Counted from the first letter of the stretch, positions 18,246 to 27,604 are shown. The stretch: DNA of 64,000 nucleotides from Cyclobacteriaceae bacterium (GCA_028285685.1 JANQOR010000038.1:454028-518027), one strand, 5' to 3'. The notes: generated by a model from the sequence alone, not told the origin. Made by a program: numbers and translations.

Positions 18246-21107
18246 TTATCTTTTAACTTCTTCCTTCCTAATTCTAATAGCTTCTCTTTTGGTACCTGAA
18301 TTTAAAATCATAATATACTGTCCCTCACCAAGATCAGTAAGATCCAGATTTAGTTCTGTATTTGTATCCAAATTGTCAATGGACTTCATCAACTTACCAC
18401 TTAGGTCAGTGATCGTAATTTTCTCAATTGTGTGGGTACTACTTTTGATATTAATGCTATTCTGAAGGGGATTAGGGTAATATTCAAAAACGTTATGCTT
18501 ATTCAAACTGAGTGGTTCGAATATGGTAAGCGTCCCGTTAACAAGGTTTAGTTCATAATTGTTGTCGCTACCTCCTGCAAGCAGGATATCATAATCACCA
18601 GGACTCGAAAGCTCGGTGGCACTAGTAGAAATAGATGGCATCAGATCAATATCCTCAGGCACATCGTTTCCAAATAAACTGTCAAATGCGATTTGAAAGT
18701 CAGGGTTTTTCTGAAACTGATGTTTACTCGTGTCCTGAGCTATAACATCTAGATGGGCCTTATCTATCCATACAGTATCTTGTATCCAGCCATCGTAAAA
18801 TTCATCTTGAATGTAAGCCACAAAAGGGTAGTAGCCTACATCTTTTGGTAAGTTCAAACTTCCATTATGATATGCTTTAAACGCCAATCCCAGAGGATCG
18901 GAAACTATGAAATTGTCGACCGGAGAACCATCATAGACTTGATTTAGAACACTTAGGTCTGCTGCGGTTTTCTGCTTATTCAAAATCTGAATTTTTTCGT
19001 AGTGATCGGTTAATACTATTTCCAAATCACCATCTCGGTCATAATCGAATGGGAATATGTCCCTATAAAACCCCCATTTTCCAATGTCAAATAGCTTCCT
19101 ACCACCTAGAAAACCATTGGAAATCGAATGATAAAATACATCTGTATAACTGGCTGAGACGATATCCATCTTGTCATCTTGATCAAAATCAAATAATTGA
19201 ATGCCGGCGTTAAAGCCATCTCGTCCAAAGCTAATTTTACCATTGCTGGTTAGTAATTCGCTAGAGCCAAAGTAAATCGTCGCGATATCTGTGCTTGAGC
19301 TTCCATCTGCAATTAGGTCATCAAATCCATCACCGTTTAAATCTCCTACTTCCATCTCAAATGCCTTAACTGAGAAGGAAGAATGAAATGTGAATTGTCC
19401 TGTACCATCACCTCTGTGTATTATCACCTCACTTGCGGAAGGGGAAATTGCCACATCAAGATTTGAATCATTGTCGAAATCCCCAAATGTATGTGCTTTC
19501 GTATTCAGATTATCAAAGACAATATGCCTGGAAAAAGAAGTACCTTCATTGTTGAGATATAGACTCCCGTTAGCCAATAGATCTGGATATTGGTCATTGT
19601 TTACATCGCCAACAGTAATGTCGTCGGTGTGCACATTTTGATTAAGATCTATTTCTAAGTTTGTGAAAAGTCCAGAGCCATCATTTAAGTATATGGATGG
19701 CTTGAATCCCCCGGTGACCAGATCTAAGCTTCCATCCAGGTTGAGATCAACTAACTTGATCTTGCTTGGCCTATGTTCGCTTTCCAGGTGATAGTAGTCT
19801 TCAAAATGATCCAGGCCATTGCCTAGTTTCAACGTAACGAACTGAAATTGTCGATTTGCAATGGCTAGATCGATGAAGCCATCATTGTTTATATCCCCTA
19901 AGGCGATTTTATTTATATCTGATGCCATCGGGAATTCAGTAAATCGAATTCCCTTGAAAGAGGTATTCGGATAGGTTAAGTGCGTTTTTATATCCTCTGC
20001 ATTGGCGAAAAGGAATCCTTTTTCGCCAGTACCAAGTAAGTCAATGAATGAGACGGAGAAGAAAAGCCCATTGAAAGTGTAATTGTAATTCTGCTCAATA
20101 AGTTGAAAAGAGCCATTCCCATCGTTGATGAAAAAGTGTAGATAGGTATCGTTAGTTACATTCCCAAAGGGAGCCGGCTTTGAACCATTCACTACAATAT
20201 CCGGATGGGAATCACTGTTGATATCATCAACTAGGAAATCCGCTGTTGAGAAGCGAATACTGGATGGGTACTCAATTGTTTCTTTTACCGTTCTGTCGGC
20301 GTTTCTTAGGACCAACTGCAACACAGAATCTTGCTTCGAAATGATGGCTAAATCGGGGATTTGGTTACTATCAAAATCTGCAATTTCAATATTGTCAGGT
20401 TGGACATTTAAGGCAATTTCTTCGAACTCATCTGGTGAGTTTTTGATACTGTAAAACACCCGTGCCGTTTCCATGCCCTGTCCCACGACAGTAAGATCGA
20501 TATTACCATCTTGATCCAGATCAACAAGTTTGGCATCGATTGGGAGTGCGCCTACATTGACGTACTGGAATTCACTCTCGTTCCAATCTTGATCTTTATT
20601 AAATATAAGCGCAATCGAGTTCGATGATGATGTAAGTGCAGCAATATCATTACTGCCATCGCCATCAATATCTTCCGTGATAACTTTTGCAGGACTGTCA
20701 GTAAGATCTATGAAGAGAGGCGAGTCGAACTTAAAATCACCTAGGTTGATTAGTAAACCGACTCTATTTTGGTTTGGATCCGTGAAGATGATGTCGCTCA
20801 AACCGTCATTATTAATATCATCTACAGTCAAACGACGGACTTCAGATATTGAGCCCAAATCATAACTAAAAGGGGCTCCCATTTTCTCACCCATATTATA
20901 TCTGACTGATACTGAACGTGACTCTTTGAAAGTCATTAGGAGGTCGTGTCGTCCATCATTATTTAAGTCTGCATGGAGAAATGCATTCGGTGTTGCAGGA
21001 AAGTCAAGCGTTATCCTTTTATCGAAATCCTGGCCACAAATGACCGTCGAGACTAAAATTAGAATTTTTGTTATTGCAATTTTCAAACTAGTACTGCTAA
21101 TGATCAA
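18246..21107 (-). CDS. FG-GAP/VCBS repeat secreted protein with MBG-like and T9SS type A domains
   Basis: A 953-residue secreted protein. Seen: signal peptide over 1-25 ending ICGQ; residues about 30-720 built of FG-GAP/VCBS propeller repeats, each with a calcium-loop pattern such as DINNDGLSDI, DIDGDGSNDI, DLDQDGNIDL, DFDNDSNLDV and DINNDGFIDL; an MBG-type domain about 720-860 (YDGSPVDNFIVSD ... NYELNLVNGTLTI); and a C-terminal T9SS type A sorting domain from about 865 with YYPNPLQNSINIKS and GQYIMILNSG. The propeller repeats resemble integrin alpha-type or cadherin-binding adhesins. Export and surface attachment by type IX secretion are expected; the ligand is unknown. It has its own gap upstream (423 bp to the next start) and no operon partner. 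Confidence 0.88.
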   Translation of the reverse strand: MIISSTSLKIAITKILILVSTVICGQDFDKRITLDFPATPNAFLHADLNNDGRHDLLMTFKESRSVSVRYNMGEKMGAPFSYDLGSISEVRRLTVDDINNDGLSDIIFTDPNQNRVGLLINLGDFKFDSPLFIDLTDSPAKVITEDIDGDGSNDIAALTSSSNSIALIFNKDQDWNESEFQYVNVGALPIDAKLVDLDQDGNIDLTVVGQGMETARVFYSIKNSPDEFEEIALNVQPDNIEIADFDSNQIPDLAIISKQDSVLQLVLRNADRTVKETIEYPSSIRFSTADFLVDDINSDSHPDIVVNGSKPAPFGNVTNDTYLHFFINDGNGSFQLIEQNYNYTFNGLFFSVSFIDLLGTGEKGFLFANAEDIKTHLTYPNTSFKGIRFTEFPMASDINKIALGDINNDGFIDLAIANRQFQFVTLKLGNGLDHFEDYYHLESEHRPSKIKLVDLNLDGSLDLVTGGFKPSIYLNDGSGLFTNLEIDLNQNVHTDDITVGDVNNDQYPDLLANGSLYLNNEGTSFSRHIVFDNLNTKAHTFGDFDNDSNLDVAISPSASEVIIHRGDGTGQFTFHSSFSVKAFEMEVGDLNGDGFDDLIADGSSSTDIATIYFGSSELLTSNGKISFGRDGFNAGIQLFDFDQDDKMDIVSASYTDVFYHSISNGFLGGRKLFDIGKWGFYRDIFPFDYDRDGDLEIVLTDHYEKIQILNKQKTAADLSVLNQVYDGSPVDNFIVSDPLGLAFKAYHNGSLNLPKDVGYYPFVAYIQDEFYDGWIQDTVWIDKAHLDVIAQDTSKHQFQKNPDFQIAFDSLFGNDVPEDIDLMPSISTSATELSSPGDYDILLAGGSDNNYELNLVNGTLTIFEPLSLNKHNVFEYYPNPLQNSINIKSSTHTIEKITITDLSGKLMKSIDNLDTNTELNLDLTDLGEGQYIMILNSGTKREAIRIRKEEVKR

Positions 21108-21530
21108 TGGAAGATAACGTCATTGTGTAAAGTTTCTTGGGCGGCAAATTTCGTCTAAAGTAATGAAGTCAGCCATAGCTCACAAGGTACCACCAGTGCT
21201 ATTCGTTTGTTAGTATTTATGTTATTTTAATTTTTGATTCAATCTTGGACTCATAATTGGAATTGGTAGCCTCAACGTAGATGCGGACGTTCCATAAGAG
21301 ACAGTTAAGTTACATAGTGTAGAAAAGATGAAAATGGAAGGGAAGTACATAAGTTCAATGAAGTCGATCGCACCAGTCTGACATTTCGTTTACTCGTAGC
21401 ATCTTTTAAAATAGTTGGTGATATTATGATCATGTTCACTTTAATTCCCGTTAGATTGAATTTAAGAATTGCCTAACTTGCAACATAGTTGCGTTCTAAG
21501 AAAACTGTAACTTCGTATTTGACTATCCGC
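21108..21530. other. Gap between divergent genes, no gene seen
   Basis: 423 bp between the FG-GAP gene (minus) and the VOC/cytochrome gene (plus). No coding frame, tRNA or clear terminator is seen. A TAACTTGC string at 21474 and a CAAATTTC string at 21145 are weak -7-like candidates for the two directions; neither has a partner -33 box. Confidence 0.5.
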
Positions 21531-23561
21531 ATGAAGATACCCCGAGTCATTCCCATTGTTAGCCTTTGCCTAGGACTATGTTCTTTACTTATTCAATGTC
21601 AAACTGGAAGGACCCAAACCCCTCCTTACCTGACAGGCCAGGGCCTTGGAATTAATAGTGTCACTTTAATGGTCCACGATATTGATTCAGCAATCAGTTA
21701 CTTTAAGGATACCCTGGGTTTCAATATTCGAAGAAGTGCAGAGAAGGGAGTTTTTGAAGGGACCCTTGCAGCATCAGTGTCTTTAGGAGACATGTCTTCC
21801 TTCGAATTCTTATCTGTGGATGATTCAGTGAATAGAGATTCTGTTACTTCCTTTATTCGGGAATTTCTGGATGCCAGGCAAGGTGTTCGTTTATTCTCAC
21901 TCTCCACATCTTCCGCCGATTCTACATTCCTCGCTTTGACTTCCAGTGGGTTTCAGATGGATTCCATTCAATCTTATCGAAGTACGTCGAAGGAACCTGC
22001 AGGATGGTCTTGGGATGACGGTGACCCAAAACGTAAAAGCCTGGATTTCGACACCTCTGATCCACCCGCGCACTTCCCTCGGTTCATTGAAAAAATAGGG
22101 TTTGATTACCATACGGTCAATGATGAATGGAAAACCTATTACGTCTATCAACGCATGTTCAGTGGACATCCAAATGGGGTGGTAGGTATGAATGCCATTC
22201 GAATCGTTGTCAATGATCTTGGGACCGCGAGCAAAGAGTTTCGAAAGATGAATCTTGAGCTGATTGAACAAAATGATTCTGTTGCACGATACCATCTATT
22301 CAGGAACCAAGAGATTCACCTGGTTGCTCCTAAGAATCAACAGCTGAAAGAATTTTTAGCTGAAAATGGAGAGGGTGTGTTTGCGTTGAGGCTTGAAGTT
22401 GCAAACCTGGATTCTACCAGTCAATACTTTGACAAAATGTTACCACCCAATGCTACGTCGTGGACCCGTCAACGACTTACTATTGCATCGGAATATGCCA
22501 TGGGGGTACAATTGGAGTTTGTACAAGAGCCTGAGGACCAAGGCTTAATGGCCAGAATGTATGCGCCGACGGAGGAGCTGGATAGTTTAGCAGTGGAGCA
22601 TGCAGCTTCACTTTATTCGAAATATTGTGAGCTCTGCCACGGGAAAGATCGAGAGGGGTATGCGGCGGACAATTCCCCTTCCCTGCGGTCAAGATCGTTG
22701 TTGGCCACCAGCAAGAATAACAATTTCATGAGGTACACCATTCAATATGGGAGAGCCAATACGGCTATGGCCGGGTATCTGAATACTCAGGGTGGGCCGA
22801 TGGAGTATATAGAAATAGAATTAATCTTAAAGTGGTTGTATGAAATGAGTGGTGTGGAAGAGGCAGTTGAGCTCTCAAGAGAACCGGTATTGGGTGATAT
22901 TGAGCTTGGGGCAACTGTTTACTCCGCGAATTGTGCCATTTGTCATGGGGAAAATGGAGAAGGCATCTCCGCGCCTGCTCTTGGAAATCCTATGACGCTC
23001 GCTACTGCCACTGACCACTTCCTTAGATATGCCATCGCTGAGGGACGTGAAGAAACTCCCATGATAGCTTTCAAAGACAGCTTAAGTAGTGACAAGATTG
23101 ATGGATTGACCGCTTTCTTGAGGAGCAGGGCTTCAGGTTGGGATATTCCAAAACCTGATTCGGTAAACATTCCCTCTCCGGAAGATTATGTGTTAAATCC
23201 TGATAGTGATGCCCCGGTTTTTGACTTGAGGGAAGGAAAGTATGTATCTTCTGAGCAAGTCAATCAGGCACTTATGGATAGCCTTCGTATGGTTATCTTG
23301 GATGCGAGATCAGAGGTGGCTTGGCGTCAGATGCATATACCTGGTGCCATCCCTGTTCCATATTATGAAGACCCTGAAAATTTTGTAAATGATATACCCA
23401 ACGATGGCACTCAAATCGTCATCTATTGTGCTTGTCCCCATGCAGCTTCAGGTCGGGTTCAAAGCACGCTAAAACGCCATGGGTTTGAAAATACTGCAAT
23501 TATTGACGAAGGAATTTTGGTTTGGGCTCAAATGGGATTTCCGGTAAGGAATGGTAGCTAG
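21531..23561 (+). CDS. Lipoprotein with two VOC domains, two cytochrome c domains and a rhodanese domain
   Basis: Started at the ATG at 21531 (MKIPRVIPIV), because the upstream TTG frame (21489) adds 14 non-signal residues. 676 residues. A lipoprotein signal ends in LIQC (about 22). Then: VOC/glyoxalase-like module 1 at about 35-150 (GINSVTLMVHDIDSAISYF), module 2 at about 205-330 (NAIRIVVNDLGTASKEFRK); a first class I cytochrome c with CELCH (Cys366, Cys369, His370); a second with CAICH (Cys468, Cys471, His472) and the distal ligand-like ETPMIAF; and a C-terminal rhodanese domain (about 575-676) with the loop YCACPHAASGR whose first Cys is 633. A redox role on the outer face is likely, but what the VOC modules bind and what electron acceptor is used are unknown. 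It stands alone: convergent SPOR gene follows after 39 bp. Confidence 0.85.
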   Translation: MKIPRVIPIVSLCLGLCSLLIQCQTGRTQTPPYLTGQGLGINSVTLMVHDIDSAISYFKDTLGFNIRRSAEKGVFEGTLAASVSLGDMSSFEFLSVDDSVNRDSVTSFIREFLDARQGVRLFSLSTSSADSTFLALTSSGFQMDSIQSYRSTSKEPAGWSWDDGDPKRKSLDFDTSDPPAHFPRFIEKIGFDYHTVNDEWKTYYVYQRMFSGHPNGVVGMNAIRIVVNDLGTASKEFRKMNLELIEQNDSVARYHLFRNQEIHLVAPKNQQLKEFLAENGEGVFALRLEVANLDSTSQYFDKMLPPNATSWTRQRLTIASEYAMGVQLEFVQEPEDQGLMARMYAPTEELDSLAVEHAASLYSKYCELCHGKDREGYAADNSPSLRSRSLLATSKNNNFMRYTIQYGRANTAMAGYLNTQGGPMEYIEIELILKWLYEMSGVEEAVELSREPVLGDIELGATVYSANCAICHGENGEGISAPALGNPMTLATATDHFLRYAIAEGREETPMIAFKDSLSSDKIDGLTAFLRSRASGWDIPKPDSVNIPSPEDYVLNPDSDAPVFDLREGKYVSSEQVNQALMDSLRMVILDARSEVAWRQMHIPGAIPVPYYEDPENFVNDIPNDGTQIVIYCACPHAASGRVQSTLKRHGFENTAIIDEGILVWAQMGFPVRNGS

Positions 23562-23600
23562 GAAGAGTACATGCGCACATAATTCCTAATAGTGTTGGCA

Positions 23601-24293
23601 TTAACGCTCTATTTGGGTCCATCCTCTGTCAATCTGGGCGAATGCGTCTTTTGCCCAACCCTTTTGTCTTGATTCTCTTGCCGTCTTTTCTGCACCAGTT
23701 TTTGGCCTTGGTCCACCTACAACGATCGCATAATGGTTGCTAACTTTGGTTCGATAGATATCAACCGTATACCTTAGTCCATCATTTCGGATTTTGCTTT
23801 CAATAGAGTTTGCAAATTTCTTGGCGATTTCCAGCCGATTCGATTTAAAAGATCCGACCACCGCAAACCACTCTGCATCTTCATCAGGTTTTTCTGTTGC
23901 TTCAAAGATTTTGAAGCTCGACGCTGACGTGGTTGCGTATGCGTTATTGTCAACAAAAGTTGTGTCTATTCGCTGTTCGTTTTCTAGAAGTATTTCCTCA
24001 GCAATTTCTGCTAGCAGGGTATTTCCATATTTGATGGATAGTTTAGAAGCTGCCTTTTCAATTATTTCCTCAGCTTGTTTCGATTCCCCATTGTTTTTGC
24101 TTAGAAGAGGCAAATAGTCCTTGACGAGATTTAAAGTCTGCAGTTCGATTAAGTGATCTGTAGAGTTTTGTTGAGTCCCCTGCATTCTTAGCTGTCCATT
24201 ACCTATTAAGTAAGTAACAATAATTGTTGCTGTTCCTATTATGATCTTAAAATAAAGATCAACCCACTCAAAAAAGCTCTTCTTTTCTTTCAT
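23601..24293 (-). CDS. Membrane-anchored SPOR-like domain protein
   Basis: A 230-residue protein with an N-terminal transmembrane segment (about 16-33, FKIIIGTATIIVTYLIGNG), a helical, coiled middle about 45-110 rich in K/E, a low-complexity linker, and a C-terminal region about 140-228 (EWFAVVGSFKSNRLEIAKKFANSIE ... YAIVVGGPRP) that resembles a SPOR-type or other peptidoglycan-facing alpha/beta domain. SPOR domains bind denuded glycan strands at the septum; the match here is by pattern only, and the exact domain is uncertain. It is convergent with the VOC/cytochrome gene. The start is the ATG at 24291-24293; no operon partner is close. Confidence 0.6.
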   Translation of the reverse strand: MKEKKSFFEWVDLYFKIIIGTATIIVTYLIGNGQLRMQGTQQNSTDHLIELQTLNLVKDYLPLLSKNNGESKQAEEIIEKAASKLSIKYGNTLLAEIAEEILLENEQRIDTTFVDNNAYATTSASSFKIFEATEKPDEDAEWFAVVGSFKSNRLEIAKKFANSIESKIRNDGLRYTVDIYRTKVSNHYAIVVGGPRPKTGAEKTARESRQKGWAKDAFAQIDRGWTQIER

Positions 24294-24835
24294 TCGGTTT
24301 TTTATTAAAGTATTTCATATCTACTTAATTCGCTGAAACATATGAAATCAATTGATTTGCTGTTCCAAAAATTTCGAATCCGGATAAATTTCACTATGCC
24401 TGGTAAGATTGTAAATACCTCAAAGGGGGTATTTTGTAATTCCTCAGAAAACCTTAACCCTGTCCAGAGGAGCTTCCTTGCTACTGTATGCTTTCAAATT
24501 AATTTGACAACGTAGGAAGTTTCACTGATTCCGGTCTATGCTCTCGGGTTGGACACCTATATTCATAGATTCAAATTTTAATTTGATCGTTTCCGGGATT
24601 TCTTCCCAACTGAGTCCCATCTGACCGATTTGCTTAGTTTTTGGGCCTTTGTGCACTGAATTTAGTGTTCAAACTGGACAGTTAGATCAACCATCGGGTT
24701 TCTTGTATACAAACGGTTTACAATCCAGGCTATGACGTGATATTATCCAGTACCTCAGGATAGTTTTGAATGGAGCTGTGTGAGTCTCAACGACTTCCAA
24801 AACACATCTTTTGTTACCGTCAACCACACAAAATC
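24294..24835. other. Palindrome-rich gap upstream of the TonB receptor operon
   Basis: 542 bp without a recognisable gene. It holds AAATCAATTGATTT (24345-24358), an inverted repeat ATTTCATAT/ATATGAAAT (24312-24320 and 24340-24348), TCAAATTAATTTGA (24494-24507), TCAAATT-TT-AATTTGA (24571-24586), CACTgAATTtAGTG (24654-24667) and TTGTATACAA (24703-24712). No cobalamin or other known riboswitch was recognised. Several dyads share a TCAA..AATT..TTGA core, which suggests operators. Confidence 0.5.
24494..24586. promoter_or_regulatory. Paired TCAAATT/AATTTGA palindromes
   Basis: Two near-identical inverted repeats: a perfect 14-bp palindrome at 24494-24507 and the same arms with a 2-bp spacer at 24571-24586, about 77 bp apart and 250-340 bp before the receptor start. 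They look like tandem operator sites for one regulator; no regulator gene is adjacent. Confidence 0.4.
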
Positions 24836-26815
24836 ATGAACATTTCAAAACATTTACAGCTTAGACTTTCAATGGTGATGATCCTGTATTTGGTATGGAC
24901 GAACGTTCAAGCCCAGGATCAAAGCAAAGACGAACTCCTGGAACTTTCACTTGAGGAACTGCTTGACCTTCAGGTCACCAGTGCTTCTAAGAGGGAAGAG
25001 CGCATACAGGATGCTCCGTCTGTGATTACCACGATATCAGCCCGTGAAATAGAAGATTTTGGAGGCAATAGTCTTCTTGATATCCTGTCACGCGCTGCTT
25101 CCTTCTATGATCTTTCCTCCTACGTTTTCAGGAAGAATTCCATGGGCCTCCGAGGAGATTTGACTACGCATGTGAACCCACGTATACTTTACCTTATCAA
25201 TGGGCGACCGTTTCGGGAAAGTGTAATTGGTGGACAGAACATGAATATCCTCACTGCATTCCCAATATATTCCATTAAACAGATTGAAATTATCAGAGGA
25301 CCCGGATCGGTGCTGTACGGATCCAATGCATATGTTGGAGTCGTCAATATCATTACAAAAGATGGTGAAGAACCTTCACTGGATGTGAGGGCAGGAACAG
25401 GTACATACAATGCCCGAAATGTACAGGTAAATGGAGCACGCAGGTTTGGAGATCTGGGTGTAAGCGCAGGAGTCCAATACATGAACAATGATGGATGGCG
25501 GTTTGCTGACTCCACACGTTTTTTGGGTCCGAACCGCAGCTTTGGGGAAAATGAATTGGGGGAAAATATACTCTCCTCCAACCTCCAGTTGCACTACAAA
25601 GGCTTTTCTCTTTCCAGCTTTTATGGCTCCAACGACCTTGACGGGATTGCAGCCGTCACTTCGGAACCAGTAGTTTACGAGAGCAGACGGATTTTTACGG
25701 ACCTTGGATATCAAAGATTCCTCATACCTGACACGTATGAAATTCAGGCGAACATCACCTACAACCGACTGAAGGACCACTATCAGGTAGGTCTGACTGA
25801 TGCATTTCAGCGCTTTCCTAAAACCGACGACTATGTGTTTGAGGTGACGAACTTCTTCACGCTTAGCGAGCAATTTGAACTGACGGTAGGCGGATCTTAT
25901 CAGCGACTAAAGGGTGAGCAGCGAAATGGGAACGATGTACTCTCAGTACCAGCATACAATTTAAACTGGTCCAATGTCTATCTCCAGGCGGATTATCATG
26001 TCAATAACCAACTCAAATTTGTTGCAGGAGGTCAACTCAACAAAGTGGAGGGCATTGATGCGAATTTTGTGCCTCGTATTGCTGCGATTGGCACTTTTCC
26101 ATCCGGATTTGGAGTAAAGGTCATGTACGGTGAGGCCTTCCGAGCACCTTATGCTGTAGAAAAAGGCATTTTTTCTCCGGCGGTCGCAGGTAATCCTGAT
26201 CTAGTTCCTGAAAATATTGCCACGTTTGAAACACAGGTTTCCTATGTGAAAAACCAAGGATCTACCGTGCTAACTTTTTTTCGAAGCAAGCAGTCAGAGA
26301 TTATCGGTCGCATTCCTAACCCTACAGCTGAAACCGCGCTCTTGTATGAAAATCTGGGCGAACGTACCTCCTCAGGACTGGAGCTAGAGTCCACCTGGTC
26401 ATTATCGGCAAATACCTACCTTACGGGGTCTTACTCCCTTCAGACCAATGAAGCGGATGATGGAACCAAAGATGTCTCGAGATTACCTCGCCACATGCTG
26501 AAGGTGGGAGTTTCACATCAGTTGACAAGTTATCTCAAGCTGGCAGTTTTCAACTCACATTATTCAGCTCCTTTCGACCAAGAAAATTCTGAGAGTGGCA
26601 GAGGAGATCTGAAGGCATTTAGCTGGCTTACGGCAAGACTTGATTTCAGCGTGGCCCAACTAACCGGAGGTGAGAAACGGTACGGAATCACATTCGAGGG
26701 AGTCAATTTACTGGATGAAGAGGTCTACAATCCTGAGATTAATTTCCGGAACTACAATGCGGTGCGTAGTCAACCGGGTCGAATGATCCTAGCTTCTGCA
26801 TACCTCAAATTCTGA
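24836..26815 (+). CDS. TonB-dependent outer-membrane receptor
   Basis: Start is the ATG at 24836 (MNISKHLQLRL), which begins a signal peptide ending VQA-Q; the ATG at 24770 adds 22 residues that do not look like a signal. 659 residues. Seen: a short ELSLEELLDLQVTSASKR motif before the plug, plug domain about 40-165 (QDAPSVITTISAREIEDFGG ... IEIIRGPGSVLYGSNAYVGVVNIIT), then a 22-strand barrel with alternating aromatic strands ending ILASAYLKF, terminal Phe. The plug resembles the receptor class associated with small-ligand or siderophore/cobalamin uptake. A YfiR-like protein follows after 5 bp; together they resemble the start of a Bacteroidota surface-sensing operon. Ligand unknown. Confidence 0.92.
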   Translation: MNISKHLQLRLSMVMILYLVWTNVQAQDQSKDELLELSLEELLDLQVTSASKREERIQDAPSVITTISAREIEDFGGNSLLDILSRAASFYDLSSYVFRKNSMGLRGDLTTHVNPRILYLINGRPFRESVIGGQNMNILTAFPIYSIKQIEIIRGPGSVLYGSNAYVGVVNIITKDGEEPSLDVRAGTGTYNARNVQVNGARRFGDLGVSAGVQYMNNDGWRFADSTRFLGPNRSFGENELGENILSSNLQLHYKGFSLSSFYGSNDLDGIAAVTSEPVVYESRRIFTDLGYQRFLIPDTYEIQANITYNRLKDHYQVGLTDAFQRFPKTDDYVFEVTNFFTLSEQFELTVGGSYQRLKGEQRNGNDVLSVPAYNLNWSNVYLQADYHVNNQLKFVAGGQLNKVEGIDANFVPRIAAIGTFPSGFGVKVMYGEAFRAPYAVEKGIFSPAVAGNPDLVPENIATFETQVSYVKNQGSTVLTFFRSKQSEIIGRIPNPTAETALLYENLGERTSSGLELESTWSLSANTYLTGSYSLQTNEADDGTKDVSRLPRHMLKVGVSHQLTSYLKLAVFNSHYSAPFDQENSESGRGDLKAFSWLTARLDFSVAQLTGGEKRYGITFEGVNLLDEEVYNPEINFRNYNAVRSQPGRMILASAYLKF

Positions 26816-26820
26816 AACAA

Positions 26821-27357
26821 ATGGCTCAAATGGATAAAGCCGGTGGATTAGCCGTGCTGGGGGTAAGGATGCTCCTTTTCTGGATCTGGTTCAGCAACTG
26901 TGCTTCGTCTGCGGCTCAGTCGATAAACCCCAAGTATCAGTCGGTGTTTATCTATGGTATTACGCGGAAAATCCAATGGACTTCTGATGCAGATAAGTTT
27001 AGGATCGGTGTTGTGGGCAGGAACAAAGGGCTGCTGACAGAGTTGAATGATTTGTCACCTAGGAAGGTCGGACTAAGGACAATAGAAGTGGAAGAGATCG
27101 ACGGATTAGGAAACCTCTCCCATGATATCATTTTTATATCTGGCCGGAGTAAATCCGAACTTGATACCTACTTATCATCTGTTAGCAGCAATACACTTGT
27201 GATGACTGAATTTGATGGAGCGATTGAAGCCGGAGCTCATATTAATTTCATAATGAATGGAGATAAAATAGCTTTCGAACTCAACGAAACTGCACTCAAC
27301 AGCACTTCGCTAAGGGTATCAAATGACTTGATCCGATTGGCAGCAAGGGTTCAGTGA
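26821..27357 (+). CDS. YfiR-like periplasmic protein (DUF4154)
   Basis: A 178-residue protein with an N-terminal signal (hydrophobic 10-31, then AAQSINPKYQSVFIYGITRKIQW). The order of features fits the YfiR/DUF4154 family: VFIYGIT-KIQW at the start, then FRIGVVGRN, HDIIFISGRS, NTLVMTEFDGAIEAGAHINFIMNGDKIAFELN and a final LRVSNDLIRLAARV. In Pseudomonas, YfiR restrains the diguanylate cyclase YfiN; in Bacteroidota the gene usually follows a TonB receptor and is often followed by a sensor kinase or cyclase. Here the receptor is 5 bp upstream but no kinase or GGDEF gene follows. Start: the ATG at 26821; Met4 is also possible. Confidence 0.8.
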   Translation: MAQMDKAGGLAVLGVRMLLFWIWFSNCASSAAQSINPKYQSVFIYGITRKIQWTSDADKFRIGVVGRNKGLLTELNDLSPRKVGLRTIEVEEIDGLGNLSHDIIFISGRSKSELDTYLSSVSSNTLVMTEFDGAIEAGAHINFIMNGDKIAFELNETALNSTSLRVSNDLIRLAARVQ

Positions 27358-27403
27358 GGTGAGGTTAGCTACAAATCCATTGGCAAGTAGTAAATAGAAA
27401 CGT

Positions 27404-27604
27404 TTAGGGAAAAATACGTTTTGTGGAATTGTCCACTACCTGCCTCATTTCTAGCAATTCAATTTTGTTCCCGTTTCCAAATGCAATTCTTTCTCGATTC
27501 GCGGAAATTGCAATTGGTGGAACTCTGTCTATATGGTGAACGATTGCCAGATCCTGTTTACCTGAGTTCATATCTTCGAATCGTTGCTTAACTTCTATGC
27601 TCAT
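27404..27604 (-). CDS. Hypothetical small protein
   Basis: A 66-residue frame (MSIEVKQRFEDM ... STKRIFP) with a balanced amino-acid composition, no signal peptide and no recognised family. It lies in a 323-bp gap on the same strand as the following methyltransferase and has no visible promoter. It may be a genuine short gene or a chance frame; listed because nothing else occupies the gap. Confidence 0.3.
   Translation of the reverse strand: MSIEVKQRFEDMNSGKQDLAIVHHIDRVPPIAISANRERIAFGNGNKIELLEMRQVVDNSTKRIFP

Noticed and set aside
24294-24835. Cobalamin or other known riboswitch upstream of the TonB receptor
   Set aside because: No conserved riboswitch core was recognised; the gap holds short palindromes instead of the long paired arms of a riboswitch aptamer.
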